From Thermoleophilia bacterium (GTDB taxonomy: Bacteria; Actinomycetota; Thermoleophilia; Gaiellales; Gaiellaceae): a DNA stretch of 44,848 nucleotides. The notes beneath the pieces were generated by a model. It was given only the letters and a program-made list of their open reading frames with translations. It was not told the origin of the DNA and ran no database searches. Location: positions 1 through 44,848 of the forward strand of contig JACVRR010000006.1 in the NCBI GenBank assembly GCA_014534345.1, in the 5' to 3' direction. The stretch's first letter is position 1; every line of letters begins with the position of its first letter. Shown in pieces: positions 1 to 8,049 of the stretch. The translations under genes and the position numbers were made by a program.

Positions 1-359
<359 letters not shown>

Positions 360-657
360 GAAGGTGTTTCCGCCGAAGCGGAAAGCTTTCGTCACTTCGA
401 GCTTGCGCTCAAAGTCCGCCTCCGAAGAGGCGAGACAGGGTTGACTCGTCCAGGTCGCCGAAGCAAGCCGGACGAGGCTCGACGTAAACGCACGCTGCTG
501 AGTTTTCAAAGACCGCGCCACCGTCCGGCGGCGAAAGAAAAGCCTCCGACTCGCGCCGAAGGCCTCCTGAGTCGATCCCGATCGTAGCAGGGGTGGCTCG
601 GAAGGCGCTCCAGACTCGAGTGACAGGGACCTTTCAACCGCCACCCTCTCGGGCAGC
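360..657 (-). other. 16S precursor leader
   Basis: This stretch lies between the rRNA promoter and mature 16S and contains no convincing gene. On the transcript strand it holds a boxA-like element (501-514) and, just before the mature 5' end, a hairpin with a 7-bp stem closed by a C(UUCG)G tetraloop (367-384). Both fit a pre-rRNA leader that is read with antitermination and later trimmed. ORFs crossing it run through the rRNA and are spurious. Confidence 0.75.
501..514 (-). promoter_or_regulatory. boxA-like antitermination element
   Basis: The minus strand reads GGTCTTTGAAAACT, close to the boxA core (CTTTGAAAACT) found in Gram-positive rRNA leaders, where NusB-S10 binds and supports antitermination. 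It lies about 140 nt before 16S, a usual place for boxA. Confidence 0.65.
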
Positions 658-663
658 CGGAGT

Positions 664-691
664 AGTGTAGCAGCGCGCCTGCCCGTGTCAA
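664..691 (-). promoter_or_regulatory. rRNA operon promoter
   Basis: On the minus strand a perfect -35 hexamer TTGACA (686-691) is followed after 16 bp by TACACT (664-669), a good -10. Start of transcription is expected near 657, giving a leader of about 300 nt before 16S. This is the best sigma-70-type promoter I see in the window, as expected for an rRNA operon. Confidence 0.8.
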
Positions 692-700
692 GAAAGGAGA

Positions 701-722
701 AAACGGCTTGTTCAAGCCGTTT
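701..722 (-). terminator. Rho-independent terminator of the tyrS-like gene
   Basis: The inverted repeat AAACGGCTTG / CAAGCCGTTT is followed on the minus strand by a T-rich tail (TTTTCTCCTTTCTT). It overlaps the last codons and stop of the synthetase gene and lies directly upstream of the rRNA promoter, so it insulates the rRNA operon from read-through. Confidence 0.8.
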
Positions 723-1875
723 CCGCGACGCGAGCGAAGCGGCGCCGGCCGACCTGGAGCAGGGCTCCGGCGAGGCGCGCCCGCGGGAGGTCGAGGTCGT
801 GAACGACCTCGCCGTCGACGCGGACTGCGCCGTGCGCGAGGAGGCGCCGCGCCTCGCTCGTCGACGTGATCCCGAGCGCCGCGACGAGCAGCGCGGGCAG
901 ATGGACCGGATCGCCGGGCGGCAGCCCGATCTGCGGGGCGTCCTCGGGCGCCTCGCGCCCGCGGACGACGCGCGTGAAGCGCTGCTCCGCCCGCCGCGCG
1001 GCCTCCTCCCCGTGCGCGCGGGCGACGACGAACCGGGCCAGCGCGAGCTTCGAGTCGAGCGGGTCGGCGAGCGGATCCTCGTCCGACTCGAGTACCAGCC
1101 GGTAGTACTGCGGCAGCAGCTCGTCGGGGATGCGCATGGCCTTGCCGAATTGCTCGTCCGCTTCCTCCGCGAGCCCGATGTAGTTGCCCCGCGACGCGCT
1201 CATCAGGGAGCCGTCCCAGCTGAGCAGCAGCTCGACGGTGAGCGCGACCTGCGGCTGCAGCCCGTAAGCGTCCATCACGTCGCGGCCCATCAGCAGGTTG
1301 TAGAGCTGGTCGGTCCCACCGAGCTCGACGTCCGCCTCCACCGCCACGGAGTCGTACGCCTGCATCAGCGGGTAGAGCAGCTCCGAGACGGAGATCGGCG
1401 TCTGCTCGCGGAAGCGCTTCGCGAAGTCGTCGCGCTCGAGCAGACGCGCGACGGTCGCCGTGCGGGTCAGACGCAGGATCTCGGCGAACTCGAGCTTCGC
1501 GAGCCATTCGCTGTTGAAGCGGAGCTCCGTGCGCTCCGGGTCGAGGATGGTCGACGCGTGCTCGAAGTAGCGCCGCGCGTTGCGGTCGATCTCGTCCGGC
1601 GAGAGGATCGGCCGCGTTGCCGAGCGTCCGGATGGGTCGCCGATCCGGGTGGTGTAGTCGCCGACGATCAGCACGCCGACGTGCCCGGCCCGCTGGAACG
1701 CCGCCATCCGCTGGAGCGGGATCCCGTTGCCGAGCGTGACGTGCGGCGCGGTCACGTCGATCCCGAGCTTCACGCGCAGCGGCCGGCCCAGCGCGAGCTT
1801 CCGCTCGAGCTCGCCCGCGGGGAGCACATGCACGGCGTTGCGTGTGAGCTCCGCGAGCTGGTCGGCGACCGCCAT
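712..1875 (-). CDS. tyrS: Tyrosyl-tRNA synthetase homolog with altered signature motifs
   Basis: The 387-residue protein follows class Ic TyrRS throughout: an N-terminal Rossmann fold (LRVKLGIDVTAP), a middle block with YPLMQAYDSV and VELGGTDQLYN, and a C-terminal S4-like RNA-binding region (residues ~325-385). It would load tyrosine onto tRNA-Tyr. Oddly, the HIGH element (usually HLGH) reads TLGN at residues 47-50, and the KMSKS loop reads LMSAS at 224-228, although flanking residues (GNYIGL) are conserved and there is no frameshift. It may be a divergent active enzyme or a paralog with another role. The ATG start is preceded by TAGAAT six bases upstream (1882-1887), which overlaps the stop of the gene before it. 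Confidence 0.85.
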   Translation of the reverse strand: MAVADQLAELTRNAVHVLPAGELERKLALGRPLRVKLGIDVTAPHVTLGNGIPLQRMAAFQRAGHVGVLIVGDYTTRIGDPSGRSATRPILSPDEIDRNARRYFEHASTILDPERTELRFNSEWLAKLEFAEILRLTRTATVARLLERDDFAKRFREQTPISVSELLYPLMQAYDSVAVEADVELGGTDQLYNLLMGRDVMDAYGLQPQVALTVELLLSWDGSLMSASRGNYIGLAEEADEQFGKAMRIPDELLPQYYRLVLESDEDPLADPLDSKLALARFVVARAHGEEAARRAEQRFTRVVRGREAPEDAPQIGLPPGDPVHLPALLVAALGITSTSEARRLLAHGAVRVDGEVVHDLDLPRARLAGALLQVGRRRFARVAETA

Positions 1876-1884
1876 GCGGCGATT

Positions 1885-2478
1885 CTAGGGCCGCGAAGCC
1901 GGCGTGACGCGGGCGCCGACCGGCCTGCTGAGGAAGCGCGAGCCCGCCACGGCGTACCGCCACGGCCGGTCGGCGGCCCGGGAGATCCCCACGCGCCGAC
2001 CGGTCACGACGGGCGGCTCCGCCGTCCGCGCCAGCACCGCGAACGGCGGCTCGTCGAGCGGGGCGCCGTCGTGCGCGCCCGTCACGCCGAGCGCCTGGCA
2101 GAGGCGGCCGGGCCCCGAGCAGAGCAGCCGCAGGGCGTCGACCCGCCTGCGCGCCCGCATCACGTCGAGCCCGTCCGTCGGCTCGAGCGCGCGGACGAGC
2201 ACGGCGCTGGCGACGCCCTCGTCCTCGCACACGAAGTTGAGGCACCAGTGGATGCCGTACGAGCGGTACACGTACGCGCGGCCGGGAGGGCCGAACATCG
2301 ACACGTTGCGCGCCGTGCGCCCGCGGAACCCGTGTGCCGCAGGGTCGTCGTGGTCGTACGCCTCGACCTCGACGATCGGGCCGCCCACTCCGTCGACGAG
2401 CAGCGTCGCGCCGAGCAGCTCTGGCGCGACGTCGTGCACCGAGCGGGCGAAGAAGGCTCGGCGGAGCGGCGGTGCCAC
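1885..2478 (-). CDS. mpg: 3-methyladenine DNA glycosylase (AAG/MPG family)
   Basis: This 197-residue protein matches the AAG family, which removes alkylated purines to start base-excision repair. Visible family elements are [16 protein letters not shown] at the N terminus, IVEVEAY with the catalytic Glu, [25 protein letters not shown], and a late [14 protein letters not shown] block. Length is normal for the family. The start is GTG, with TAGCAT eight bases upstream (2487-2492), a probable leaderless promoter. The stop at 1885 lies 9 nt before the synthetase start. Confidence 0.93.
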   Translation of the reverse strand: MAPPLRRAFFARSVHDVAPELLGATLLVDGVGGPIVEVEAYDHDDPAAHGFRGRTARNVSMFGPPGRAYVYRSYGIHWCLNFVCEDEGVASAVLVRALEPTDGLDVMRARRRVDALRLLCSGPGRLCQALGVTGAHDGAPLDEPPFAVLARTAEPPVVTGRRVGISRAADRPWRYAVAGSRFLSRPVGARVTPASRP

Positions 2479-2543
2479 GCGCGCGCATGCTACGGGGCTT
2501 CCCCGCGCCGACCGCGTGGCGTCGCCTGCACGCCGTCGGTGGG

Positions 2544-2903
2544 CTAGAACAGCTTCGGCGCGTCCTCGGGGCTCGCGCTCGCCTCCAGCAGGCGGCGCGC
2601 GCGCCGGCTGTACTCGCCGACGTCGAAGCGTCCGGTTTCGGCGTCCTCCACGATGCGCTGCGCGAGCTGGAGCGCCTCGGACAGGAGCGGTGCCACGCGA
2701 TCGGCCTTCACCCCCATGTCGAGGAGGATCGTCCGCTCGGTGCGCGAGGCGACGACCGGCTCGGCGATCCCCTCGACCCAGACCCGCGTCCGCCGGCCGC
2801 CGCCGCGCTCGTCGCCGCGCAACGGCTCCAGCGCGTAGATCTTGTCCGCGCGCGCGTACTTCCCGAAGCCGAGGAAGACCATCCTGGCCGGCCCGTCCGC
2901 CAC
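2544..2903 (-). CDS. RemA-like (DUF370) candidate protein
   Basis: This 119-residue protein begins with a segment like RemA/DUF370 proteins: a [20 protein letters not shown] strand pattern (compare RemA NIGFGN..SANRMI.I), then GRRTRVWVE and [10 protein letters not shown], where RemA has RTR.V and the HVILSA region. RemA is a DNA-binding matrix regulator in Bacillus. The last ~50 residues form a charged helix not found in RemA. The family match is from memory of the pattern and only moderate. The GTG start is preceded by CATAAT. No clear operon partner: 65 bp separate it from the glycosylase start. Confidence 0.45.
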   Translation of the reverse strand: MADGPARMVFLGFGKYARADKIYALEPLRGDERGGGRRTRVWVEGIAEPVVASRTERTILLDMGVKADRVAPLLSEALQLAQRIVEDAETGRFDVGEYSRRARRLLEASASPEDAPKLF

Positions 2904-2934
2904 GGGCGCCGATTATGACGCCTGCCGAACGGCG

Positions 2935-3456
2935 CTACTCGCCGGCCGCGACGGCAGGCGCCGGCTCCGGACGCAGCATCCGCCACGCCGTGATCGCGGC
3001 GAGCGCGACCCAGATCAGGTCGAAGCCGCCGAACACCGTGTCGAGGTTCTCGCGAAAGAGCGAGAACATGTCCCCGGAGAGGACGCCGACCTCTACGCCC
3101 TGCTCCTCGGCCACGTCCTGGATCGTCCACGCGAAGGAGAGGTACTTCCCGACGAGCACGCCGAGCAGCGCGCACGCGACGGCGACCGCCTGCAGCGTCG
3201 CGCCGCGCGTTCCCCGCGCGGCGAAGCCGACCGCCAGCCCGACCAGCAGACCGATGGCCCACGCGACGATCCCGACCTCGTACTCCGAGAAGCGCACGAT
3301 CGCGCCCCAGGCGACCCCGCCCGCGAGCGCCGCCATCAGGCCCGCGACGGTGGCGGGGAGGAGCACCGCGCCCTCCTCGCGCAGCGGTGCCGGATACGCG
3401 CCGGCGGGAACCCCCGCGTCCGGGCGCTCGGCGTCGTCGACGGACCTCGGCTCCAT
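2935..3456 (-). CDS. Small integral membrane protein, unknown function
   Basis: The protein (173 residues from the chosen ATG) has a short polar, acidic N terminus and about four hydrophobic helices: LPATVAGLMAALAGGVAWGA, VGIVAWAIGLLVGLAVGF, LQAVAVACALLGVLVG and FDLIWVALAAITAW. Between helices 3 and 4 lies a polar loop of about 35 residues. I do not recognise a family. A longer reading from 3555 would overlap the aminotransferase gene behind it, so the start at MEPRSVDD is preferred, with GGAG just upstream. Confidence 0.7.
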   Translation of the reverse strand: MEPRSVDDAERPDAGVPAGAYPAPLREEGAVLLPATVAGLMAALAGGVAWGAIVRFSEYEVGIVAWAIGLLVGLAVGFAARGTRGATLQAVAVACALLGVLVGKYLSFAWTIQDVAEEQGVEVGVLSGDMFSLFRENLDTVFGGFDLIWVALAAITAWRMLRPEPAPAVAAGE

Positions 3457-3523
3457 CTCCGGTCGCACGATGGCGGCGGACGTCCGGCGTGTCAACGGGC
3501 GGGCGACGGCAGGCCCGGCCGGC

Positions 3524-4654
3524 TTACGGGCCGAGCGCGCGGCGCAGCGCGTCAACGACGCGCTCCTGGTCGTCCCGCTCGATCCCCGCGTAGAACGGGA
3601 GCGCGAGCGTGCGGGCGCTCGCCTCCTCGGCGATCGGGCACAGTCCCTCGGCGAAGCCGAACCGCTCGCGCATGTACGGCTGCAGGTGGACGCAGGGGAT
3701 GTACTCCGCCGTCGCCACGCCCTCTCGCCGCAGCCGCTCCATGACGCGCGCGCGGTCGGTGCCCGGAGCGAGGGCGACGACGTACACGAACCAGGAGCGC
3801 CGGTGGTCGTCGTCGTCGGCGGCCGGCAGCCCGACTCCGACGTTGTCCAGCAGCTCGCCGTAGCGCTCGGCGGCCGTCCGGCGGAGCGCCAGCATGTCGT
3901 CGAGCTTCTCCAGCTGGGCGATTCCGACCGCGGCCTGGAGGTCGGTCCAGCGGTAGTTGAGCCCGAGGCGAACGTGATCGAACCAGGCGCCGCCGCCGTA
4001 CGAGCGTCCCTGGTTGCGCAGGCTCACGAGCAGCTCGCGCTCGTCCACCGAGTCGGTAACGACGACCCCTCCCTCGCCCGTCGCCAGCTGCTTGTTGGGG
4101 TAGAAGCCGAAGATCGCCGGAACGCCGTGGCCGCCGACCGGTCGGCCCTTGTACTCGGCGCCGAGCGCTTGCGCCGAGTCGTCGATCAGCCGCAGGCCGT
4201 GCCGCTCGCAGATCTCGCGCAGCGGGTCGAGCTCGCACGGGTAGCCGAAGATGTCGACGGCGACGACGGCGCGCGTGCGCGGCGTGATCGCCGCCTCCAC
4301 CGCAGCCGGATCGAGGTTCAACGTGCGCGGGTCAACCTCGGCGAACACGGGCGTCGCGCCCTGCACGACGAAGCAGTTCGCCGAGGCGACGAACGTGAAC
4401 GGCGACGTGATCACCTCGTCGCCGGGCCCGAAACCGGCCGCCAGGCAGAGGAGGTGCAGCCCCGCCGTGCCGCTCGAGAGGGCGACGGCGTAGCGCGCGC
4501 CGACCCGCTCGGCGAGAAGCTCCTCGAAGCGGTCGATCGTCGGCCCGAGCGACAGCCGGCCCGAGCGCAGCACCTCGAGGACGAGCTCCTCCTCGCGCTC
4601 GCCGAGGAGCGGGCGTGCGAGCGGAATCGTCCGCTCGGCCCGGACGTCCGTCAC
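3524..4654 (-). CDS. DegT/DnrJ/EryC1/StrS family PLP aminotransferase
   Basis: The 376-residue protein is a complete DegT-family sugar aminotransferase: PLARPLLGEREEELV N terminus, SSGTAGLHL, TSPFTFVASANC, the PLP phenol-contact Asp in DDSAQALGA, and the PLP lysine K188 in FYPNKQLATGEGG. These enzymes usually move an amino group onto a keto-sugar nucleotide for surface glycans or antibiotics. No sugar-nucleotide genes are next to it, so the substrate is open. The GTG start overlaps the ilvE stop (GTGA), implying translational coupling. A longer ORF to 5341 is antisense-frame noise. Confidence 0.92.
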   Translation of the reverse strand: MTDVRAERTIPLARPLLGEREEELVLEVLRSGRLSLGPTIDRFEELLAERVGARYAVALSSGTAGLHLLCLAAGFGPGDEVITSPFTFVASANCFVVQGATPVFAEVDPRTLNLDPAAVEAAITPRTRAVVAVDIFGYPCELDPLREICERHGLRLIDDSAQALGAEYKGRPVGGHGVPAIFGFYPNKQLATGEGGVVVTDSVDERELLVSLRNQGRSYGGGAWFDHVRLGLNYRWTDLQAAVGIAQLEKLDDMLALRRTAAERYGELLDNVGVGLPAADDDDHRRSWFVYVVALAPGTDRARVMERLRREGVATAEYIPCVHLQPYMRERFGFAEGLCPIAEEASARTLALPFYAGIERDDQERVVDALRRALGP

Positions 4655-5616
4655 GCGGGCGCCGGGGCCTGCTTCTCGGCTTCCCCGAGCGCGTTCGGTG
4701 CGGCCGAGAAGTCGACGTACTCGAGCCAGTGCGCCCACCGCTCGCTGCCGCCGCGCACCGTCTCGAGGTACGCCTTCTGGAGCTCGAGCGTGATCGGCCC
4801 AACCCCGATCTCCGCCTGGTCGACCGAGCGGACGGGCGTCACCTCGGCCGCGGTACCGGTCATGAAGACCTCGTCGGCCAGGTACAGGTCGGTGCGGATC
4901 AGGTTCCCCTCGCGCACCTCGTACCCGAGCGAGCGCGCGATCTCCATCACGCACTGGCGCGTGATCCCGGGCAGGATCGAGGTCGAGAGCGGCGGCGTCG
5001 TGATCAGGCCGTCCTTGACGACGAACACGTTCTCGCCCGAGCCGTCGGCGACGACCCCCTCCGCGGTGAGCAGGATCGCCTCGTCGTAGCCCGCCTGGTT
5101 CGCCTCGGTGACGGCGAGCATCGAGTTGAGATAGATGCCTGTCGCCTTGGCGGTGTGCGGGATGACGTTCGGGCCGATCCGCTGCCAGCTGGAGATCTTC
5201 GCCCTGATCCCCTCGCGCAGGCTTTCCTCGCCGAGATACGCCCCCCACGGCCAGCTCATGATCACGCAGTCGATCGGGTTGCCGGCAGCCGAGACGCCGA
5301 GCTCTCCGTACCCGTAGAAGCAGATCGGGCGCAGGTAGCACTCGGGCAGGCCGTTGACCGCGACCAGCTCCAGCGAGGCCGCGCGCAGCTCCTCGACGGA
5401 GTACGGCAGGTCCATGCCGAGCAGGCGAGCCGACTGGTGGAGCCGGACGAGATGGTCGGTCAGGCGGAAGACCGCGGGACCGCTCGCCGTCTCGTAGCAG
5501 CGGATCCCCTCGAACACGCCGGAGCCGTAGTGGAGCCCGTGGGCTCCGACGTGGATGCGGGCGTCCGCCCAGTCCACGAGCTCGCCGTTCATCCAGATCT
5601 TGTCGGTTTCCTGCAC
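4651..5616 (-). CDS. ilvE: Branched-chain amino acid aminotransferase
   Basis: The 321-residue protein has the fold-type IV signature: LHYGSGVFEGIRCY near residue 30, CYLRPICFYGYGELG, the PLP lysine K157 in HTAKATGIYLNS, and GSGENVFVVKDG and FMTGTAAEVTPV near the end. It interconverts Leu/Ile/Val and their 2-oxo acids with glutamate in the cytoplasm. The GTG start has a strong GGAGGAG site upstream. It is the first gene of a two-gene unit with the DegT aminotransferase; why they are coupled is unclear. A D-amino-acid aminotransferase is less likely given the length and motifs. Confidence 0.93.
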   Translation of the reverse strand: MQETDKIWMNGELVDWADARIHVGAHGLHYGSGVFEGIRCYETASGPAVFRLTDHLVRLHQSARLLGMDLPYSVEELRAASLELVAVNGLPECYLRPICFYGYGELGVSAAGNPIDCVIMSWPWGAYLGEESLREGIRAKISSWQRIGPNVIPHTAKATGIYLNSMLAVTEANQAGYDEAILLTAEGVVADGSGENVFVVKDGLITTPPLSTSILPGITRQCVMEIARSLGYEVREGNLIRTDLYLADEVFMTGTAAEVTPVRSVDQAEIGVGPITLELQKAYLETVRGGSERWAHWLEYVDFSAAPNALGEAEKQAPAPA

Positions 5617-5647
5617 TGCTCCTCCTTCTCCCGCGGCCGCCGAGATG

Positions 5648-6130
5648 TTATGCCCCGCCCTCGACGGCGTCCATCGGCTGCGCGCGTGACAGGCGGACGA
5701 GCTCGTCGGGAGCGAGGCCGGCGAGGTGGCGCTCGGAGCCGGCCCCGACCCAGACGCGCTCGTGGGCGAGGAGCGTGCGCTCGATCAGGACGCGCGCGAC
5801 CCGTGGCAGGGGGAAGGGCGCGACGGCGCCGGGCGCGAACCCGGTCGCCGCCTCGACGTCCGCTCGCCGCGCGACCCACGCGCGCGGCACGCCGAGCGCG
5901 GACGCGACCTTGCCGGCGTCGGCTCGGCGATCGCCGGGGACGAGCACGACGGCGATGCCGCCGTCGTAGCGGAAGACGACCGACTTCACGATCTGCGCCA
6001 GGTCGCAGCCGACGGCGGCGGCGGCGTCCTCCGCCGTCGGCGTCTCTTCGGCGAACTCCTCCAGCCGGGCCTCCGCGCCGGCCGCTCGCAGGAAGCCGGC
6101 GACTCGCTCGACCGGCTCTGGCCACTCCAC
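5648..6130 (-). CDS. YbaK/EbsC-type aminoacyl-tRNA editing protein
   Basis: The 160-residue single-domain protein resembles YbaK/ProX trans-editing enzymes, which hydrolyse mischarged tRNA such as Cys- or Ala-tRNA-Pro. The family lysine is in QIVKSVVF, followed by VVLVPGDRRAD, ATGFAPGAVAPFPL and WVGAGSERHLAGLAPDEL, all in family order. The exact tRNA substrate cannot be read from sequence. GTG start with TACGCT six bases upstream (6137-6142) suggests its own leaderless transcript. Confidence 0.87.
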   Translation of the reverse strand: MEWPEPVERVAGFLRAAGAEARLEEFAEETPTAEDAAAAVGCDLAQIVKSVVFRYDGGIAVVLVPGDRRADAGKVASALGVPRAWVARRADVEAATGFAPGAVAPFPLPRVARVLIERTLLAHERVWVGAGSERHLAGLAPDELVRLSRAQPMDAVEGGA

Positions 6131-6191
6131 GCGGGCAGCGTATCCCCGGCCGCCGGGCCGAACGCCGGCGAGCTCGACGCGGACGGCGGCG

Positions 6192-7769
6192 TCAGCCGAG
6201 CCGGATGAAGCGGGCGTCGTCGAACCCCTCGCCGCGGAAGCGCTCGACCAGTGCCGGGGGCGGCTCGGCGTCGAGCGTGAGCGCCATCAGCGCCTTCCCG
6301 CCGCGACGCGTGCGCGAGACCGCCATGTTCGCGATGTTGACGCCGGCCGAGCCGAACAGCGTCCCGACGTGGCCGATCACGCCCGGCACGTCGTCGTAGC
6401 GGAACAGCACCATCAGCGGCGCGAGCTCGATCTCGAGCTGGAAGCCGAGCGCGCTGACGAGCCAGTGGCGGTCGCGCCCGCCGATCGTCGTGCCGGCGAC
6501 CCGCGCCTCGTCGCCGTCGCGCACGACGGCGACGCGCACGAGCGAGGTGAAATCGCGCGCGGCGGGCCGCCGCTCCTCGCCCACCTCGATCCCGCGGTCG
6601 GCGGCGATCAGCGGGGCGTTGACGTAGTTCACCGGCTGCTCCGTCCGTCCCTGGAACGCGCCGTTCAGCGCAGCGACCGTGAGCAGCCGCGTGTCGTACT
6701 CCGCGACCGCCCCGTAGTACGTCAGCCGGATCGCGTCGGCGCGCCCGTCGGCGACCTCCATCGCCAGCCGCCCGAGCTTGGCGGCGAGCGGGACGAGCGG
6801 CCCGAGCACCTCGAGGTCCTCCGGGCCGATCGCGGGGATGTTGACCGCGTTCGTCACCAGCCCGCCCTCGAGCGCGGCGACCACCTGCTCGGCGACGATG
6901 ATGCCCGCCCGATCCTGCGCCTCCGCGGTCGAGGCGGCGAGGTGAGGCGTCGCCACGACGTTGTCCAGCTCCAGCAGCGGCCCGCGGTACGGCTCCCGCG
7001 CGAAGACGTCGAGCGCGGCGGCGGCCACCTTGCCCGAGCGCAGCGCGTCCGCGAGCGCCTCCTCGTCGACCAGCTCGCCGCGCGCGGCGTTCACGAGCCG
7101 CACGCCGTCACGCATGCGGGCGAACGCATCGCGTCCGATCAGCCCTCGCGTCTCGGCGGTGAGCGGGAGGTGCAGCGTGACGAAGTCCGCCTGCGCGTAC
7201 ACCTCCTCGGGCCGCTCCGCCGGCGTCACGCCCAGCTCGCGGAAGCGCTCGCGCGAGACGAACGGATCGTGGCCGACGACGTGCATGCCGAGCCCGACCG
7301 CGCGCCGCGCGACCTGCTGGCCGATCCGGCCGAGGCCGAGCACGCCGAGCGTCTTCTCCGCCAGCTCGACGCCCGCCCAGCGCGAGCGCTCCCAGCGTCC
7401 CTGCTTCAGCGCGGCGTGCGCCTGGGGGATGTTGCGCGCGAGCGCAACCAGCAGGCCGATCGTGTGCTCCGCCGCCGAGACGATGTTCGACTCGGGTGCG
7501 TTCGCGACGACGATCCCGCGCCTCGTCGCCGCGTCGACGTCGACGTTGTCGACCCCGACGCCCGCTCTCCCGATCGCCCGCAGCCGCCCCGCCCGCTCGA
7601 GCAACGAGGCGTCCAAGCGCGTCGCCGAGCGGACGACGATCGCGTCGTACTCGCCGATCCGCTCGACGAGGTCGCCGTCGGGGTCGACGTCGACGTCGAA
7701 GCGCTCGCGCAGCAGCGCGACGCCCGCTTCGGCGATCGGCTCGCGCACGAGGACGCGCGGGCGGCTCAT
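6192..7769 (-). CDS. serA: D-3-phosphoglycerate dehydrogenase
   Basis: At 525 residues this is the long SerA type: a catalytic/NAD domain (VLVREPIAEAGVALL, LGVLGLGRIGQQVARRA, VNAARGELVDEEAL, VVATPHLAASTAEA), then an allosteric substrate-binding domain and a C-terminal ACT domain (FRYDDVPGVIGHVGTLFGSA), where serine normally inhibits. It catalyses the first step of serine synthesis from 3-phosphoglycerate. The ATG at MSRPRVLV was chosen because homology begins there; the longer ORF adds unrelated residues. The class V aminotransferase upstream probably supplies the next step. A tandem repeat lies in between. Confidence 0.95.
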   Translation of the reverse strand: MSRPRVLVREPIAEAGVALLRERFDVDVDPDGDLVERIGEYDAIVVRSATRLDASLLERAGRLRAIGRAGVGVDNVDVDAATRRGIVVANAPESNIVSAAEHTIGLLVALARNIPQAHAALKQGRWERSRWAGVELAEKTLGVLGLGRIGQQVARRAVGLGMHVVGHDPFVSRERFRELGVTPAERPEEVYAQADFVTLHLPLTAETRGLIGRDAFARMRDGVRLVNAARGELVDEEALADALRSGKVAAAALDVFAREPYRGPLLELDNVVATPHLAASTAEAQDRAGIIVAEQVVAALEGGLVTNAVNIPAIGPEDLEVLGPLVPLAAKLGRLAMEVADGRADAIRLTYYGAVAEYDTRLLTVAALNGAFQGRTEQPVNYVNAPLIAADRGIEVGEERRPAARDFTSLVRVAVVRDGDEARVAGTTIGGRDRHWLVSALGFQLEIELAPLMVLFRYDDVPGVIGHVGTLFGSAGVNIANMAVSRTRRGGKALMALTLDAEPPPALVERFRGEGFDDARFIRLG

Positions 7770-7871
7770 CGAGCACGATCCAGGCAGCTGCGGCGGTGCA
7801 CCTGCCAGAAGACCGAAGCGCTCATCCCGGCGAAACCAGACCCGTAGGGTGTCACACGTGCGTGTGCTGCA

Positions 7872-8049
7872 ACGCGCTACGCGCCCTGGAATCACGCCGC
7901 AGCGTCACACGCTTCCCTCCCGCCGCCCGGCACCCGTGAAGCTGCCCATCGGTGCCTCATACGCGCTACGCGCCCTGGAATCACGCCGCAGCGTCACACG
8001 CTTCCCTCCCGCCGCCCGGCACCCGTGAAGCTGCCCATCGGTGCCTCAT
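7872..8049. repeat. Exact 89-bp tandem duplication (2 copies)
   Basis: Copies 7872-7960 and 7961-8049 are identical. Each includes the last 56 nt of the class V aminotransferase gene plus the following 33 nt. Because 89 is not a multiple of three and the stop codon lies within the gene-proximal copy, the protein is unaffected; the second copy merely repeats the gene's tail after the stop. Perfect identity suggests a recent event or an assembly effect. Confidence 0.95.

Noticed and set aside
506-2488. 660-codon minus-strand ORF and the 620-codon and 1061-codon plus-strand ORFs over the same region
   Set aside because: They are alternative frames of tyrS, mpg and neighbours, rich in Arg/Pro/Ala with no family motifs; typical of high-GC DNA.
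3524-5341. 605-codon reading of the DegT aminotransferase
   Set aside because: The extra N-terminal part is antisense-like frame of ilvE; homology starts at the GTG overlapping the ilvE stop.
7872-8049. Mobile element or attachment site from the 89-bp repeat
   Set aside because: The copies are strictly tandem with no transposase, terminal inverted repeats or tRNA next to them; a simple duplication explains it.
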